A DNA stretch of 64,000 nucleotides, taken from Arcicella rigui (GTDB lineage: Bacteria; Bacteroidota; Bacteroidia; Cytophagales; Spirosomataceae). Below the pieces are notes generated by a model, which did no database searches, had not been told where the DNA came from, and saw nothing but the letters and a program-made list of their open reading frames with translations. Positions 27,017 to 35,879 of this stretch are shown here, piece by piece (positions within the stretch are counted from its first letter, which is position 1; each line of letters starts with the position of its first letter). The position numbers were made by a program, and so were the translations under genes. The DNA is taken from assembly GCF_034929435.1 (NCBI RefSeq), contig NZ_JAYFUM010000008.1, forward strand, positions 230,185 through 294,184, read 5' to 3'.

Positions 27017-27676
27017 CTATTCAATCACTGCATAAGCTCGAACGGGGAATGTTCCCATCCCTTTTACTTTGGGTGGCGTGGCTGAGAATTTGAAAGGAGT
27101 ATTTGCAGGAATTGCTCCTAAATTGCATAAATGTTCTACAATTAGGATTTCATTTTTCAATAAAATGGTGTGAACTGGTCGAGATTTTCCTGAAACATCA
27201 TCAATATTATGGGAATCAATGCCTACTAATTTTACACCTTGGGCGACTAAGTACTCAGCCGCATCTGCCGTTAAAAATGGATTTCCAGAATAATAAGCGT
27301 CTGTTTTCCAATTTTCATCCCAACTTGTATGTACTAAAAGTGCTTTTCCTTTTAAATCCAAACCTTCAAAATAGCTTTTGTCGATACTTAATTGTTCTTT
27401 GTAAGAAATACTTACTAAAATTGCATCCAATTGAGCCGTTTGTTCAATCAGAATTTCAGACAAATCTTTTCCATCTTCGTAGCGATGAAAAGGTGTATCT
27501 AAATAAGTACCTGTATTCGATACCATTTCAATTTTTCCCATCTGAAACGAAGTACCTTCTTCGTACCATTGTTTAGATTCTTCACGAGTCCAAAAATCAC
27601 AAATTACAGGGGCAGGAAGTCCTTTATAAGTAACTACGCCTTCTTCGATGATATGGCTTAAATCTATAAATTTCAT
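27017..27676 (-). CDS. Cyclase family (kynurenine formamidase-like) protein, variant metal site
   Basis: 219 residues. Starts FIDLSHIIEEGVVTYKGLPAP and has the cyclase-fold core. The signature is VSNTGTYLDTPFHRY where classical members have HxGTHxDxPxH: two His are replaced (Asn and Tyr), leaving Asp and the last His. I recall a distinct subfamily with this NTGTYLD variant, so it is probably a family trait rather than damage. Later conserved parts include LLVHTSWDENW and LVGIDSHNIDD. Classical members hydrolyse N-formylkynurenine; this one may have another amide or ester substrate. Its start overlaps the end of the upstream small membrane protein gene by 4 bp. Confidence 0.8.
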   Translation of the reverse strand: MKFIDLSHIIEEGVVTYKGLPAPVICDFWTREESKQWYEEGTSFQMGKIEMVSNTGTYLDTPFHRYEDGKDLSEILIEQTAQLDAILVSISYKEQLSIDKSYFEGLDLKGKALLVHTSWDENWKTDAYYSGNPFLTADAAEYLVAQGVKLVGIDSHNIDDVSGKSRPVHTILLKNEILIVEHLCNLGAIPANTPFKFSATPPKVKGMGTFPVRAYAVIE

Positions 27677-27915
27677 TCTTTTTTAGCTTTAGAAATGGCA
27701 ATGACCGCAATAATTACCCAAACGACATTCACGAATACCGATGGATAGGCTTTATGCTCATAAGTATTGATGATAAAACAGATTCCTCCTACAAAATTTG
27801 CCCATCGGTAAAATGCCGAAGTTGACGATATTTTATTTAGAGCATTTAGAGCGAAAGCTCCAACGATTAAGACTGAGCCAATCCAACCGATAATTTCTAC
27901 AAATATTAAATACAT
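27673..27915 (-). CDS. CBU_0592-type small membrane protein
   Basis: 80 residues, three hydrophobic helices (about 3-22, 38-51, 58-75). The pattern EIIGWIGSVLIVGAFALN and FVGGICFIINTYEHKAYPSVFVN matches the CBU_0592 family of small membrane proteins, whose function is unknown. Its stop overlaps the cyclase start (ATGA), so the two genes are coupled, which suggests a shared role. Confidence 0.75.
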   Translation of the reverse strand: MYLIFVEIIGWIGSVLIVGAFALNALNKISSTSAFYRWANFVGGICFIINTYEHKAYPSVFVNVVWVIIAVIAISKAKKE

Positions 27916-28028
27916 TCATTCTTTTTTAAGTAGTGATTTGAGAATAGTGATTGGTGATTAGTATTTCAAGCCACTAATTATCACATAATTACATGAACAA
28001 AAACTATCAATTATATTATCGTCTTCCC
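27916..28028. repeat. Simple repeat of GTGATTGGTGATTAGTA type
   Basis: Copies of AGTGATTGGTGATTAGTAT (about 27947-27965) like those near 13208 and 38282, followed by an AATTATCAC-rich part. No other feature. Confidence 0.45.
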
Positions 28029-30758
28029 TTAATCTTCTAAATAAGGTAAATAGATTTTGAAAGTTGTGCCTTTGTCCAATTCGCTTTCTACTTCTATTTT
28101 TCCACCCAAACTTTCTACTTGGTTTTTGGTAATGAACAAACCGATACCTCTTGCGTCTTTGTTGCCGTGGAAAGTTTTGTACATTCCAAAAAGTTTGCTT
28201 CCATGCAATTCCAAATCAATACCGATACCGTTGTCTTCAATGTTCAATACCACAAATGGTTTTGAAATTTCGGTTGAAATTCTAATCACAGGGTCACGGT
28301 CTGGCGATTTGTATTTAATGGCATTCGTCAAGAAATTCAGAATGATACTTTCCAAATAGGCAGCCACATAATTGATCGTAATTTTCGGATTTACGGTATT
28401 ATGAATCACCAATTTAGAGGCAATCGCTAAAGCTTTCACATTTAGAATTGCTTTTTCAACGAACTCATTGAGGTTTAAAGGAATGAGGTTTTCGTTGGTT
28501 TTGGTATTCATCAATACCACTTCGTTCAAGTGAGTAATGGTTTCTTTTAAGTTATCCGAAGCCACACTTAATAATGGGAAGAATTCATTATCCGTCGCCT
28601 CTGGTACTTCTTCTTTCATCAAATCAATCAACATACTGAAATTACCAGAATGTGAACGTAAATTATGAGAAACAATATGTGCGAAGTTCAAAAGCCTTTT
28701 GTTTTGCTCTTGGGTTACTTCCAAAAGTGCTTTTACTTCATTTTCAGAAGCTTTTAATAAAGTAATGTCGGTGGCTACATACAAAAATCCTTTGATGTCG
28801 TTCTCATGATTTTTGATAGAAGTAACCGTCAATTGTACTGGGAATCTTGATAAATCCTTACGGATATAAGTCCACTCACGAGTTTCAAAAAGTCCTTTTT
28901 TGGCATAAGTAACGAATACTTCAATACCACTAATTTCTTCGTTAAATTCTTGTGATAATTCGGCTGCTCGCTGTTCTACTTCTTCTTGAACATGAATAAT
29001 TTCGGGTGTTTGCTTTCTTACTAATTCGTCTGCTGTATAACCTAAAAGATTTTCTGCTCCTTTATTGAAGGTTTTAATAATTCCTCGCTTGTCGGTTTCA
29101 ATAATGGCTACTTGCGTACTGGCATCTTGGATTCCTTGCAGTTTATTAATGGTTACTTGCAGTTGCAGTGCCGTCCATTTTTTTTGTGTAATATCGTTGA
29201 TTTGCGAAACAAAGTGAATGGGGTTTCCTTGGTCGTCTTTTACCATTGAAGTAGAAACCATCACCCACACAATTTGTCCGTTTTTATGCGTAAATCGTTT
29301 TTCTAACTGATAACTTTCTCTTTTGCCTTCCACTAATTCTTGCAATAAACTTAAATCGGTATGCAAGTCTTCAGGATTAGTAATATCCTGAGAAGTAAGT
29401 TTGAGTAGTTCCTCCTCCGAATAGCCAAGCATTTCGCAAAGGCTGTTGTTTACGTCCAACCACTCTCCTTTTACGCCCATCAAAGCCATGCCGTTGGCGG
29501 CGTACTTGAATGTTTTTTGGAATTGTTCTTCCTTAAATGCTATTTCTAATCTTGCTTTCTTTTTCTCGTCTATATCTTGGAAAAGACCGTAAATCAATAC
29601 ACATTTTTTCTCTAAAAATTCAGGAATACCGATTGCACGCACCCATTTAGTTTTATTTTTATGCGTAACAATTTGGAGTTCTAAATCATAGCTTGAGCCT
29701 TTAGTGGTTGCCTTATTAATGGCCTCCATGATTTTATTTCTGTTTTCTCCTTGCGGGAAAAAGTTAAATACCGACTCATAAGTAGGAGAAAAACTATCAT
29801 CTACTTCATAGATTTCCTTCGTTCTTTTACTCCAGTGAATTACATTATTCACCAAATTAATTTCCCAAGTACCTGTTGAAGGCGATTCTTTAGTACGCTC
29901 TAATAAATCTTTGTACTTGAGTAACAACAACTCATTATTTTTACGCTCAGTGATGTCCTGATGCGAACCCATCATCCAAAGTGGCTTACCGTTGTCTGTC
30001 CAGCTAAATACTTTTCCTTTATCAAGTACCCAAACCCATTGTCCGTCTTTGTGTCTTAGGCGAGTTTCGTTTTCGTAAAATGGCGTTTTGTTATCGAAAT
30101 GGTCTTCAAGAAGTTTAATAGATGTTTTTAAATCGTCTGGATGAACAAATTTCATCCAAGTTTCTATACTAATAGGTTCGAGTTCTTTGAGGGTATAGCC
30201 CAAAATTTCAGCCCAACGCTCATTATAAATCGTTTCGCCAGTTTTTACATTCCATTCCCAAGTGGCAATATTAGTACCGTTGATGATGTATTCGTAGCGT
30301 TGTATTCTTTCTCTGAGTTGAGTTTCCACAATTTTTTGTTTAGGCACAAGGATATGAGCACCGAGCATTCTGTTTGCTTTGCCGGTTTTGTCTTTTAGGG
30401 CCAAGCCTTTGCGTTGCATCCACACGGTAGAACCGTCTTTGTGAGTATAACGCACAATTGTATCGTAAGAGAATTTGGGGTTTTCTTGATGCTTTTTGAA
30501 AATTTCGTTGACAGTCTTTAAATCATCTGGATGAATTATTTCCTTCCAAGCCGATGATTTATGAGGCATTTCTTTGGGGTCATAGCCAAGAGTAATCCAA
30601 AATTTTGGATTCATCCATTCATTTTCAGGATTTTCTAAATCGCAAAACCATAATCCATCATGAGCAAACTCTTGAGTAAAACTGAAGATAAATTCTTCCT
30701 TTTTCATCAATTCATATAACTCATCACGTAGGTAATTCATAGTATTCATTTGTGGCAT
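28029..30758 (-). CDS. Soluble multi-PAS sensor histidine kinase
   Basis: 909 residues from the ATG at 30758 (the TTG three bases earlier is less likely). No membrane segment, so it is cytoplasmic. Five PAS domains in a row, each ending in an HPDDL-like or DITxxK PAC segment (about 25-140, 150-275, 285-400, 410-525, 535-660). Then a phosphoacceptor helix with HNLRSHSGNF near residue 697, an HNLR-type rather than the usual HELRTP box, and an ATPase domain with LTNAIKYKS, EDNGIGID and ARGIGLFITKNQVE (G2). No response regulator is next to it. It senses an unknown cytoplasmic signal, possibly light, redox or a ligand. Confidence 0.9.
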   Translation of the reverse strand: MPQMNTMNYLRDELYELMKKEEFIFSFTQEFAHDGLWFCDLENPENEWMNPKFWITLGYDPKEMPHKSSAWKEIIHPDDLKTVNEIFKKHQENPKFSYDTIVRYTHKDGSTVWMQRKGLALKDKTGKANRMLGAHILVPKQKIVETQLRERIQRYEYIINGTNIATWEWNVKTGETIYNERWAEILGYTLKELEPISIETWMKFVHPDDLKTSIKLLEDHFDNKTPFYENETRLRHKDGQWVWVLDKGKVFSWTDNGKPLWMMGSHQDITERKNNELLLLKYKDLLERTKESPSTGTWEINLVNNVIHWSKRTKEIYEVDDSFSPTYESVFNFFPQGENRNKIMEAINKATTKGSSYDLELQIVTHKNKTKWVRAIGIPEFLEKKCVLIYGLFQDIDEKKKARLEIAFKEEQFQKTFKYAANGMALMGVKGEWLDVNNSLCEMLGYSEEELLKLTSQDITNPEDLHTDLSLLQELVEGKRESYQLEKRFTHKNGQIVWVMVSTSMVKDDQGNPIHFVSQINDITQKKWTALQLQVTINKLQGIQDASTQVAIIETDKRGIIKTFNKGAENLLGYTADELVRKQTPEIIHVQEEVEQRAAELSQEFNEEISGIEVFVTYAKKGLFETREWTYIRKDLSRFPVQLTVTSIKNHENDIKGFLYVATDITLLKASENEVKALLEVTQEQNKRLLNFAHIVSHNLRSHSGNFSMLIDLMKEEVPEATDNEFFPLLSVASDNLKETITHLNEVVLMNTKTNENLIPLNLNEFVEKAILNVKALAIASKLVIHNTVNPKITINYVAAYLESIILNFLTNAIKYKSPDRDPVIRISTEISKPFVVLNIEDNGIGIDLELHGSKLFGMYKTFHGNKDARGIGLFITKNQVESLGGKIEVESELDKGTTFKIYLPYLED

Positions 30759-31030
30759 CAATCACATTAAGTGGCTAATCGAAATAATTTGTCAATTTAT
30801 AAAATATATAAGTTAGACAAAAGAAAATTCTGATATTATCAGTAATATAATCTATAATCAACGTTAAACATCAAAAATCTCAATAAAAATTTATGAAAAA
30901 TATACGTTTTATCACAAAATAGCCCAAAGCAAGTAAACATAAAAATTCTCTATCAATATTTCTAAAAGGCTCTCTGAAATTCCATAAAATTCACGACCTT
31001 TACCGAAATTTTTAACATTTCATTAAAACA

Positions 31031-31462
31031 ATGGCACAAGCAAAGTCGGGCGATAAAGTAAACGTCCATTACACAGGAAGATTAACAGACGGAACTATTT
31101 TTGATAGTTCAGAAGGACGTGACACTTTGGAGTTTGAATTAGGTTCAGGAATGGTTATCAAAGGTTTTGATGACGGCATTACTGGCATGATTATCGGAGA
31201 GAAAAAGACAGTTCACATTCCAGCAGAAGATGCTTACGGGCCTGTAAATCCTGATTATTTAGCGGAATTTCCAAAATCAGAAATTCCAGCGGATATTCCT
31301 TACGAAGTAGGTATGCAATTAAATATGCACCAAGATGGTACTGGTCAAGTAATGCAAGTGACTGTAACAGAAGTAACTGATACAAGTATCACTTTAGATG
31401 CCAACCATCCTTTAGCAGGGAAAGATTTGATTTTTGATATTGAATTGGTTTCAATCGGATAG
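31031..31462 (+). CDS. FKBP-type peptidyl-prolyl cis-trans isomerase, SlyD-like
   Basis: 143 residues: GDKVNVHYTGRLTDGTIFDSS at the start, the SlyD-type insert-in-flap (IF) domain with EDAYGPVNPDYLAEF, and the end LDANHPLAGKDLIFDIELV. These are the features of the SlyD subfamily, which folds proline-containing proteins and can bind nickel. The metal-rich C-terminal tail of E. coli SlyD is absent. Cytoplasmic; no signal peptide. Its own terminator follows. Confidence 0.93.
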   Translation: MAQAKSGDKVNVHYTGRLTDGTIFDSSEGRDTLEFELGSGMVIKGFDDGITGMIIGEKKTVHIPAEDAYGPVNPDYLAEFPKSEIPADIPYEVGMQLNMHQDGTGQVMQVTVTEVTDTSITLDANHPLAGKDLIFDIELVSIG

Positions 31463-31482
31463 AGTAAGATATTCTTATATCA

Positions 31483-31521
31483 TTCAAAAGGCTGTCACAT
31501 TTATTGCGACAGCCTTTTGAA
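31483..31521. terminator. Terminator between the FKBP gene and the barrel gene
   Basis: 14-bp perfect stem (31483-31496 with 31508-31521), loop of 11, with A4 and T4 flanks. Convergent genes on either side. Confidence 0.85.
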
Positions 31522-31548
31522 TTTTATAGCGTTCACGTTCTTCGAAAC

Positions 31549-32670
31549 CTAAAACGCCTCGGCAATAAAAAAGTATAAATTTTGCTGTCCATTGCCAAAG
31601 CCATAGTCCACTCGCACATTTACGTTTTCTTTTCGGTTGATTTTGAAACGTAAGCCTGCTCCGTAACTGGGTAAAATGTTTTTCATGCCCATATCGCTAA
31701 CTTTTTCATTTACCCAACCTAAGCCTCCAAAACCTACTAAACCCCAACGTTTCAAGGCTTGCCAACGGTACTCGCCTTGAAAAGCCATAAGGTTTTTATC
31801 TCTGAGCGAGCCTACATAATAACCTCGCATAATCATATCACCGCCTAAAAGTGCTAATTCGTGAAAAGGAATTTTGCTGCCATTATTAAAAAAACCAAAG
31901 CCTTGAAATGCCAACACATCCTTGCGATTAGGAAAAGGTTTGAAGAAGTGTCGAGCATCAATTTGCCAGCGATGAAAAGCATTGGTACTCCCTGTCCAAC
32001 GTTCATGAGCGGAGTATTCAATTTGTAAAAAAGAGCCTTGTGAAGGTGTAAGTACATTGTCACGAGTATCAAACTGATACGAAACGTTTAAACCCGAAAC
32101 TACTGAACCGTTTCTACCAACAATATCTCCATTTTCAAAAATACCATTTTCTTCGCCTTTCACATTGTACATATTGAAGTATCGCCAACCCAAACCAGCA
32201 AAGGAATGCCGACCGACTTTCCGGTAAGTAAGGTTATCAAAACGGATTAAATCGTAAGTGATGGCTTCTTTGTTTTCAAGTTTGGCATCTTTCCCTATTC
32301 CATAAAAAAGTACTGGAAAACGGCTGTAACCGTAATATCCCACTAAATAATACTTTTCTTTATTGGTGAAAATCTGATAGTTATGTTCTATCATCAATTG
32401 ATTATTGAGCGAATACTGCACAAAAACCGCCGAATTGGACACACGAGTAAGCGAGTCGCCTTCGCCACCTGCATTAAAGAAACGTTTGATACCAATACCT
32501 AATACCCAACTGGTTTCGGGCATGTAAAAAACAAAAGGAGAAGTAAGGTATTTGTGTCCTGTAAGGAATTGGACAACCTTGAATTTGGAGCGTAAAGTTG
32601 AGTCGGTTTCAGTGGCTTTTCCCTGAAAACATAGCAAAAGAAAGAGGTAAAAAAGTAGTGTTTTTTTCAT
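31549..32670 (-). CDS. BamA/TamA-like outer-membrane beta barrel (surface antigen domain)
   Basis: 373 residues from the ATG at 32670, which starts a signal peptide (MKKTLLFYLFLLLCFQGKA). The rest has the Omp85 C-terminal barrel pattern: VRFDTRDNVLTP-like segment (QFDTRDNVLTPSQGSFLQIE), HELALLGGDMIMRGYYVGSLRDKN (a VRGY-type motif), WGLVGFGGLGWV and a final strand ending in LYFFIAEAF, with the C-terminal aromatic residue needed for membrane insertion. There are no POTRA domains, so it is a barrel-only homologue (Omp85/patatin-like tail type). It is last in the efflux operon strand order but may have its own promoter. Confidence 0.8.
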   Translation of the reverse strand: MKKTLLFYLFLLLCFQGKATETDSTLRSKFKVVQFLTGHKYLTSPFVFYMPETSWVLGIGIKRFFNAGGEGDSLTRVSNSAVFVQYSLNNQLMIEHNYQIFTNKEKYYLVGYYGYSRFPVLFYGIGKDAKLENKEAITYDLIRFDNLTYRKVGRHSFAGLGWRYFNMYNVKGEENGIFENGDIVGRNGSVVSGLNVSYQFDTRDNVLTPSQGSFLQIEYSAHERWTGSTNAFHRWQIDARHFFKPFPNRKDVLAFQGFGFFNNGSKIPFHELALLGGDMIMRGYYVGSLRDKNLMAFQGEYRWQALKRWGLVGFGGLGWVNEKVSDMGMKNILPSYGAGLRFKINRKENVNVRVDYGFGNGQQNLYFFIAEAF

Positions 32671-32677
32671 AGAGTGA

Positions 32678-32701
32678 ATCCCACAGGTTAACCTGTGGGA
32701 T
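32678..32701. repeat. 24-bp perfect palindrome between tolC-like and barrel genes
   Basis: ATCCCACAGGTT and its exact complement, no loop. It lies 8 bp before the tolC-type stop codon and 8 bp upstream of the barrel gene start. It could be a hairpin in the polycistronic mRNA or an operator. A single copy in this window. Confidence 0.75.
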
Positions 32702-32708
32702 AGATTTT

Positions 32709-34043
32709 CTACCAAAAACGAATGCCCGATAAGCGATTAAGCTCTAATTGTGCAATTGCCATTTGATATTGATATTGTAATTGTGTGAGTTGAGCCTCGC
32801 CCAAAGCGGTTTGCGATGCTTCAATCTCTACATTAGTAATTACACCATTTTTGTATCTAGTATTGGCTAACTTTAGTGCATATTGTGCTTGATAGACGTT
32901 TCTTTCTGATAAAGCCAGTTTATTTTTGGCTGTAAGATAGTCATTTTGGGCAACTTCTAAATCTCTTTTCAAAGCCTGATTGGTGGCATCTACTGAGTAC
33001 TTCAACATTTCACGATTCAATTTAGCAATTTCGGTTTGATGTGCCGCTCGGTTACCTGAGTAAACGGGGATTGTCAATTTAACACCTACTGTTGTTCCAA
33101 ATTTAAAATCATCCGAAATAGCAGGTACTTCTCCATTGATTCTTGGTAAATACCCGTTTTTCAAACCAAAAGAAGCGTTGGCAGCAATATATGGGGCTGC
33201 ACCCATTTGTGCGATTTTCACCTCACGTTCGGCAATTAAATCTTTGTCTTTTAGGGTTTTTAAGTCAAGGTTGCTACTTTGTGCTTGTGTGTATGCTCCT
33301 TCAACGCTCAAATCGGCAATGCCTAAATTGAAATTGGCATCTTTGGCAATCATACCATGAGCATCTTTACCAATCAATGAAGACAAGTAAATGTACTGGC
33401 GTTCTAATTGATTTTGTAAGTCAGTCAATCTACTTTCTGCATTTTTATACCTTACTTGAATGGATACTTGGTCGTAATCCAAAGCGTCGCCTTGTTTCAA
33501 GCGGTCACCGATTACTTTGCCATTATCTTCTACCAATTTCAATTGCTCTTTTTGTACTTCAATAGCCTTTTGTGTATAAATAATACCATAATACAAATTG
33601 GCTACTTGGTAGGCATAAGCATTTTTTAGGTTTTCTACGCCAGTTTTAGAAAGCTCAGTTTCTAATTTAGATTTTTCAATATTAATATTTTGCTTTCCCC
33701 AATCGTACAAAACGTAATTTGCACCAATGTTGGCATTGTAATTCATATTGGGCTGAAACTGTAAATTGGTAGTACCAAAAGTAGCTTTTGCCACTGGGTC
33801 GATACGAGTAACGCCAATTTCAGATTGTACTTGTGGTTTCAGTGCCGATTCCTGTACTTTAGTACGGAAATCACCAATGGTTACCATTTGTTGTTGTTCC
33901 TTAATTTTCGGAGCGTACTCTATCGCCGAACGCACCAAACCTTTAAGAGTTTCGTCGGTCTTTTCTTGTGCCAAAACTGACTGACCCGATAATATTCCTG
34001 AAAGAAATACAAGCGAAACGATATATCTATTATTGATTTTCAT
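32709..34043 (-). CDS. TolC-family outer-membrane efflux protein
   Basis: 444 residues, signal peptide ending QSVLAQ (about 1-25). Two outer-membrane-efflux repeats, each with long helices that form the periplasmic tunnel, for instance ENLKNAYAYQVANLYYGIIYTQKAIEVQ-type helix (about 130-160) and LKRDLEVAQNDYLTAKNKL (about 360-378). The end NVEIEASQTALGEAQLTQLQY is typical. It would pair with the EmrA and EmrB homologues encoded directly upstream on the same strand to form a drug export channel across the envelope. Confidence 0.9.
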   Translation of the reverse strand: MKINNRYIVSLVFLSGILSGQSVLAQEKTDETLKGLVRSAIEYAPKIKEQQQMVTIGDFRTKVQESALKPQVQSEIGVTRIDPVAKATFGTTNLQFQPNMNYNANIGANYVLYDWGKQNINIEKSKLETELSKTGVENLKNAYAYQVANLYYGIIYTQKAIEVQKEQLKLVEDNGKVIGDRLKQGDALDYDQVSIQVRYKNAESRLTDLQNQLERQYIYLSSLIGKDAHGMIAKDANFNLGIADLSVEGAYTQAQSSNLDLKTLKDKDLIAEREVKIAQMGAAPYIAANASFGLKNGYLPRINGEVPAISDDFKFGTTVGVKLTIPVYSGNRAAHQTEIAKLNREMLKYSVDATNQALKRDLEVAQNDYLTAKNKLALSERNVYQAQYALKLANTRYKNGVITNVEIEASQTALGEAQLTQLQYQYQMAIAQLELNRLSGIRFW

Positions 34044-34098
34044 TGTTTGAAAAATTAATCAAGTTCATTAAAATTCGGAAAAATACTCATCACTCCAA

Positions 34099-35682
34099 TT
34101 AATGGCTTTCTGCCGTAGCTTTTGCCATTTCGGCTACTTCTTCTGCTGTTAATTTTTTGGTTTTCAACAAATACACAAAGGGAAGTAAACAAACAAAAAA
34201 TACAGCGATGAGTCTGAAAGTATCCAAATAAGCCAAATAATAGGCTTGTCGAACCACGCCAGCTTCCATTTGCTTATAAGCCATTGTAGCGGCATTGAAA
34301 GTATCTCCTGTCAATCCTGCCATATTTCTGGTCATGTTAGCCAATCGTTCGTTGAAAAGCGGATTATCTGTACTCATATTTGCCATCAAATCCGAACGAT
34401 GTTGAGCAGCACGGTTTGTTGCAAAATTGTTGGCTAAGGCAATTCCGAAAGCTCCTCCTAACTGACGAATCATATTAGATAAAGCGATTCCAGCCGGATA
34501 TTCTTTCGGTTTTAGCCCAGCCACAGCTTGATTGATGAGTGGTAATTGTAATAATGATATACCTACTGTTCTACAAAGTTGCATCGGGAAAAAATCCCAT
34601 CTTCCCATGTCGGGCGTAGCCGTTCCGCTATAAAATCCGAAGAAGACAAAGAATAAAATCCCTGCCACCATAAACGGAATAGGTGGAGCACCTGCCGCCA
34701 TTCTTTTGCCAATAATTGGGAAAAGAATGACTGCCGCCAAAGTAGGAGCAACTAATGAAAGACCAGCTTCGTAAGGAGTAAAACCGTTTACTCTTTGTAC
34801 CAAAACGGGATACACAAAGGATGAAGTAAACAAACCAACCCCAGCAATCAGCGTAAAAATGGTTGAGAAAGCAAAGATTTTATACTTGAAAACGCCCAAA
34901 TTCACTACTGGATGCTCGGTATGGGTTTCTTGCCAAATAAATCCTAAAATCCCGATGGCGGCTACAATACTGAGTGTAACAATCATTCTCGACTGAAACC
35001 AGTCTTCTGATTCTCCTTTTTCTAATACAAATTGTAAAGCACCAATACCAATGACCAAAAGTGCAATACCGATGTAATCTATCTGAATCTCACTTTTTCG
35101 TTCGCCTTCGCCTTCTTTTCTTTCAATATAAATGATGGTAAGAATGGTGGCAATCACACAAATAGGAATATTGACATAAAAAATTTGAGACCAAGTATAA
35201 TGCTCTAAAATGTATCCTCCTAAAGCTGGACCAAGTGTTGGGCCAAGTACAATACCCATCCCAAAAAGTCCAGAGGCTACTCCCCTATCTTTTGGGTCAA
35301 AAGCATCAAATAAAATGGCTTGCGAAGTTGACAACAAAGCACCTCCGCCAATCCCTTGAATAAATCGCCAGAAAACCAATTCCCACAAACCTTCTGAAGC
35401 TCCACAGAAGTAAGAAGCTACTCCAAAAAGTACCATTGAAGTAAGGTAATAGGTTTTTCTACCGAAATACTCTCCTAAAAATCCCGTCATGGGAATGATG
35501 ATTACATTGGCAATCGCATAAGAAGTAATCACCCAAGCTACGTCCTCGATGGTTGAACTTAAAGAACCAGCCATTTGATTGAGGGCGACGTTCACAATGG
35601 TTGTATCGAGCAATTCCATGATTGCCGCCGAAACCGTCGTGATAACGATTATATATTTTGCAAAACCTGTTTTAGCAGCCAT
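34099..35682 (-). CDS. EmrB/QacA (DHA2) multidrug transporter
   Basis: 527 residues from the ATG at 35682, start MAAKTGFAKYIIVITTVSAA; the 39 codons upstream are repeat-derived. Fourteen membrane helices. DHA2 signatures: LDTTIVNVALNQMAG in helix 1, the motif GFLGEYFGRKTYY (loop 2-3) and motif C GIVLGPTLGPALGGYI (about 150-165). Uses the proton gradient to pump lipophilic compounds. Operon order hlyD-emrB-tolC. Between this gene and the adaptor is a 197-bp stretch of simple repeats. Confidence 0.92.
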   Translation of the reverse strand: MAAKTGFAKYIIVITTVSAAIMELLDTTIVNVALNQMAGSLSSTIEDVAWVITSYAIANVIIIPMTGFLGEYFGRKTYYLTSMVLFGVASYFCGASEGLWELVFWRFIQGIGGGALLSTSQAILFDAFDPKDRGVASGLFGMGIVLGPTLGPALGGYILEHYTWSQIFYVNIPICVIATILTIIYIERKEGEGERKSEIQIDYIGIALLVIGIGALQFVLEKGESEDWFQSRMIVTLSIVAAIGILGFIWQETHTEHPVVNLGVFKYKIFAFSTIFTLIAGVGLFTSSFVYPVLVQRVNGFTPYEAGLSLVAPTLAAVILFPIIGKRMAAGAPPIPFMVAGILFFVFFGFYSGTATPDMGRWDFFPMQLCRTVGISLLQLPLINQAVAGLKPKEYPAGIALSNMIRQLGGAFGIALANNFATNRAAQHRSDLMANMSTDNPLFNERLANMTRNMAGLTGDTFNAATMAYKQMEAGVVRQAYYLAYLDTFRLIAVFFVCLLPFVYLLKTKKLTAEEVAEMAKATAESH

Positions 35683-35700
35683 GTCGCTTTTTTTAGTTGT

Positions 35701-35870
35701 GAATGAGTGAGTTAGTGAATGAGTGATTGTTTCGACTTTGATTGAATTTTGATAAAGTCTAAATGTAATAAATTGACTTATTGAATAAATTACAATCACT
35801 CAATCACAATTCACTCATTCACAATTCATTAAATCACTCAATCACTAAATCACAAATCACTAAATAAATA
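35701..35870. repeat. Simple-repeat region of TCACT/AATCAC units
   Basis: GAATGAGTGAGTTAGTGAAT-type sequence (35701-35730) and its rough complement (ACAATCACTCAATCACAATT onward, 35792-35860) make an imperfect inverted repeat inside the efflux operon. Related strings lie at 13195-13230, 27930-27965 and 38275-38400. Confidence 0.55.
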
Positions 35871-35879
35871 ATTCCCTAA

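Noticed and set aside
27103..27576. 157-residue ORF antisense to the cyclase gene
   Set aside because: Entirely inside a gene with clear family motifs on the other strand.
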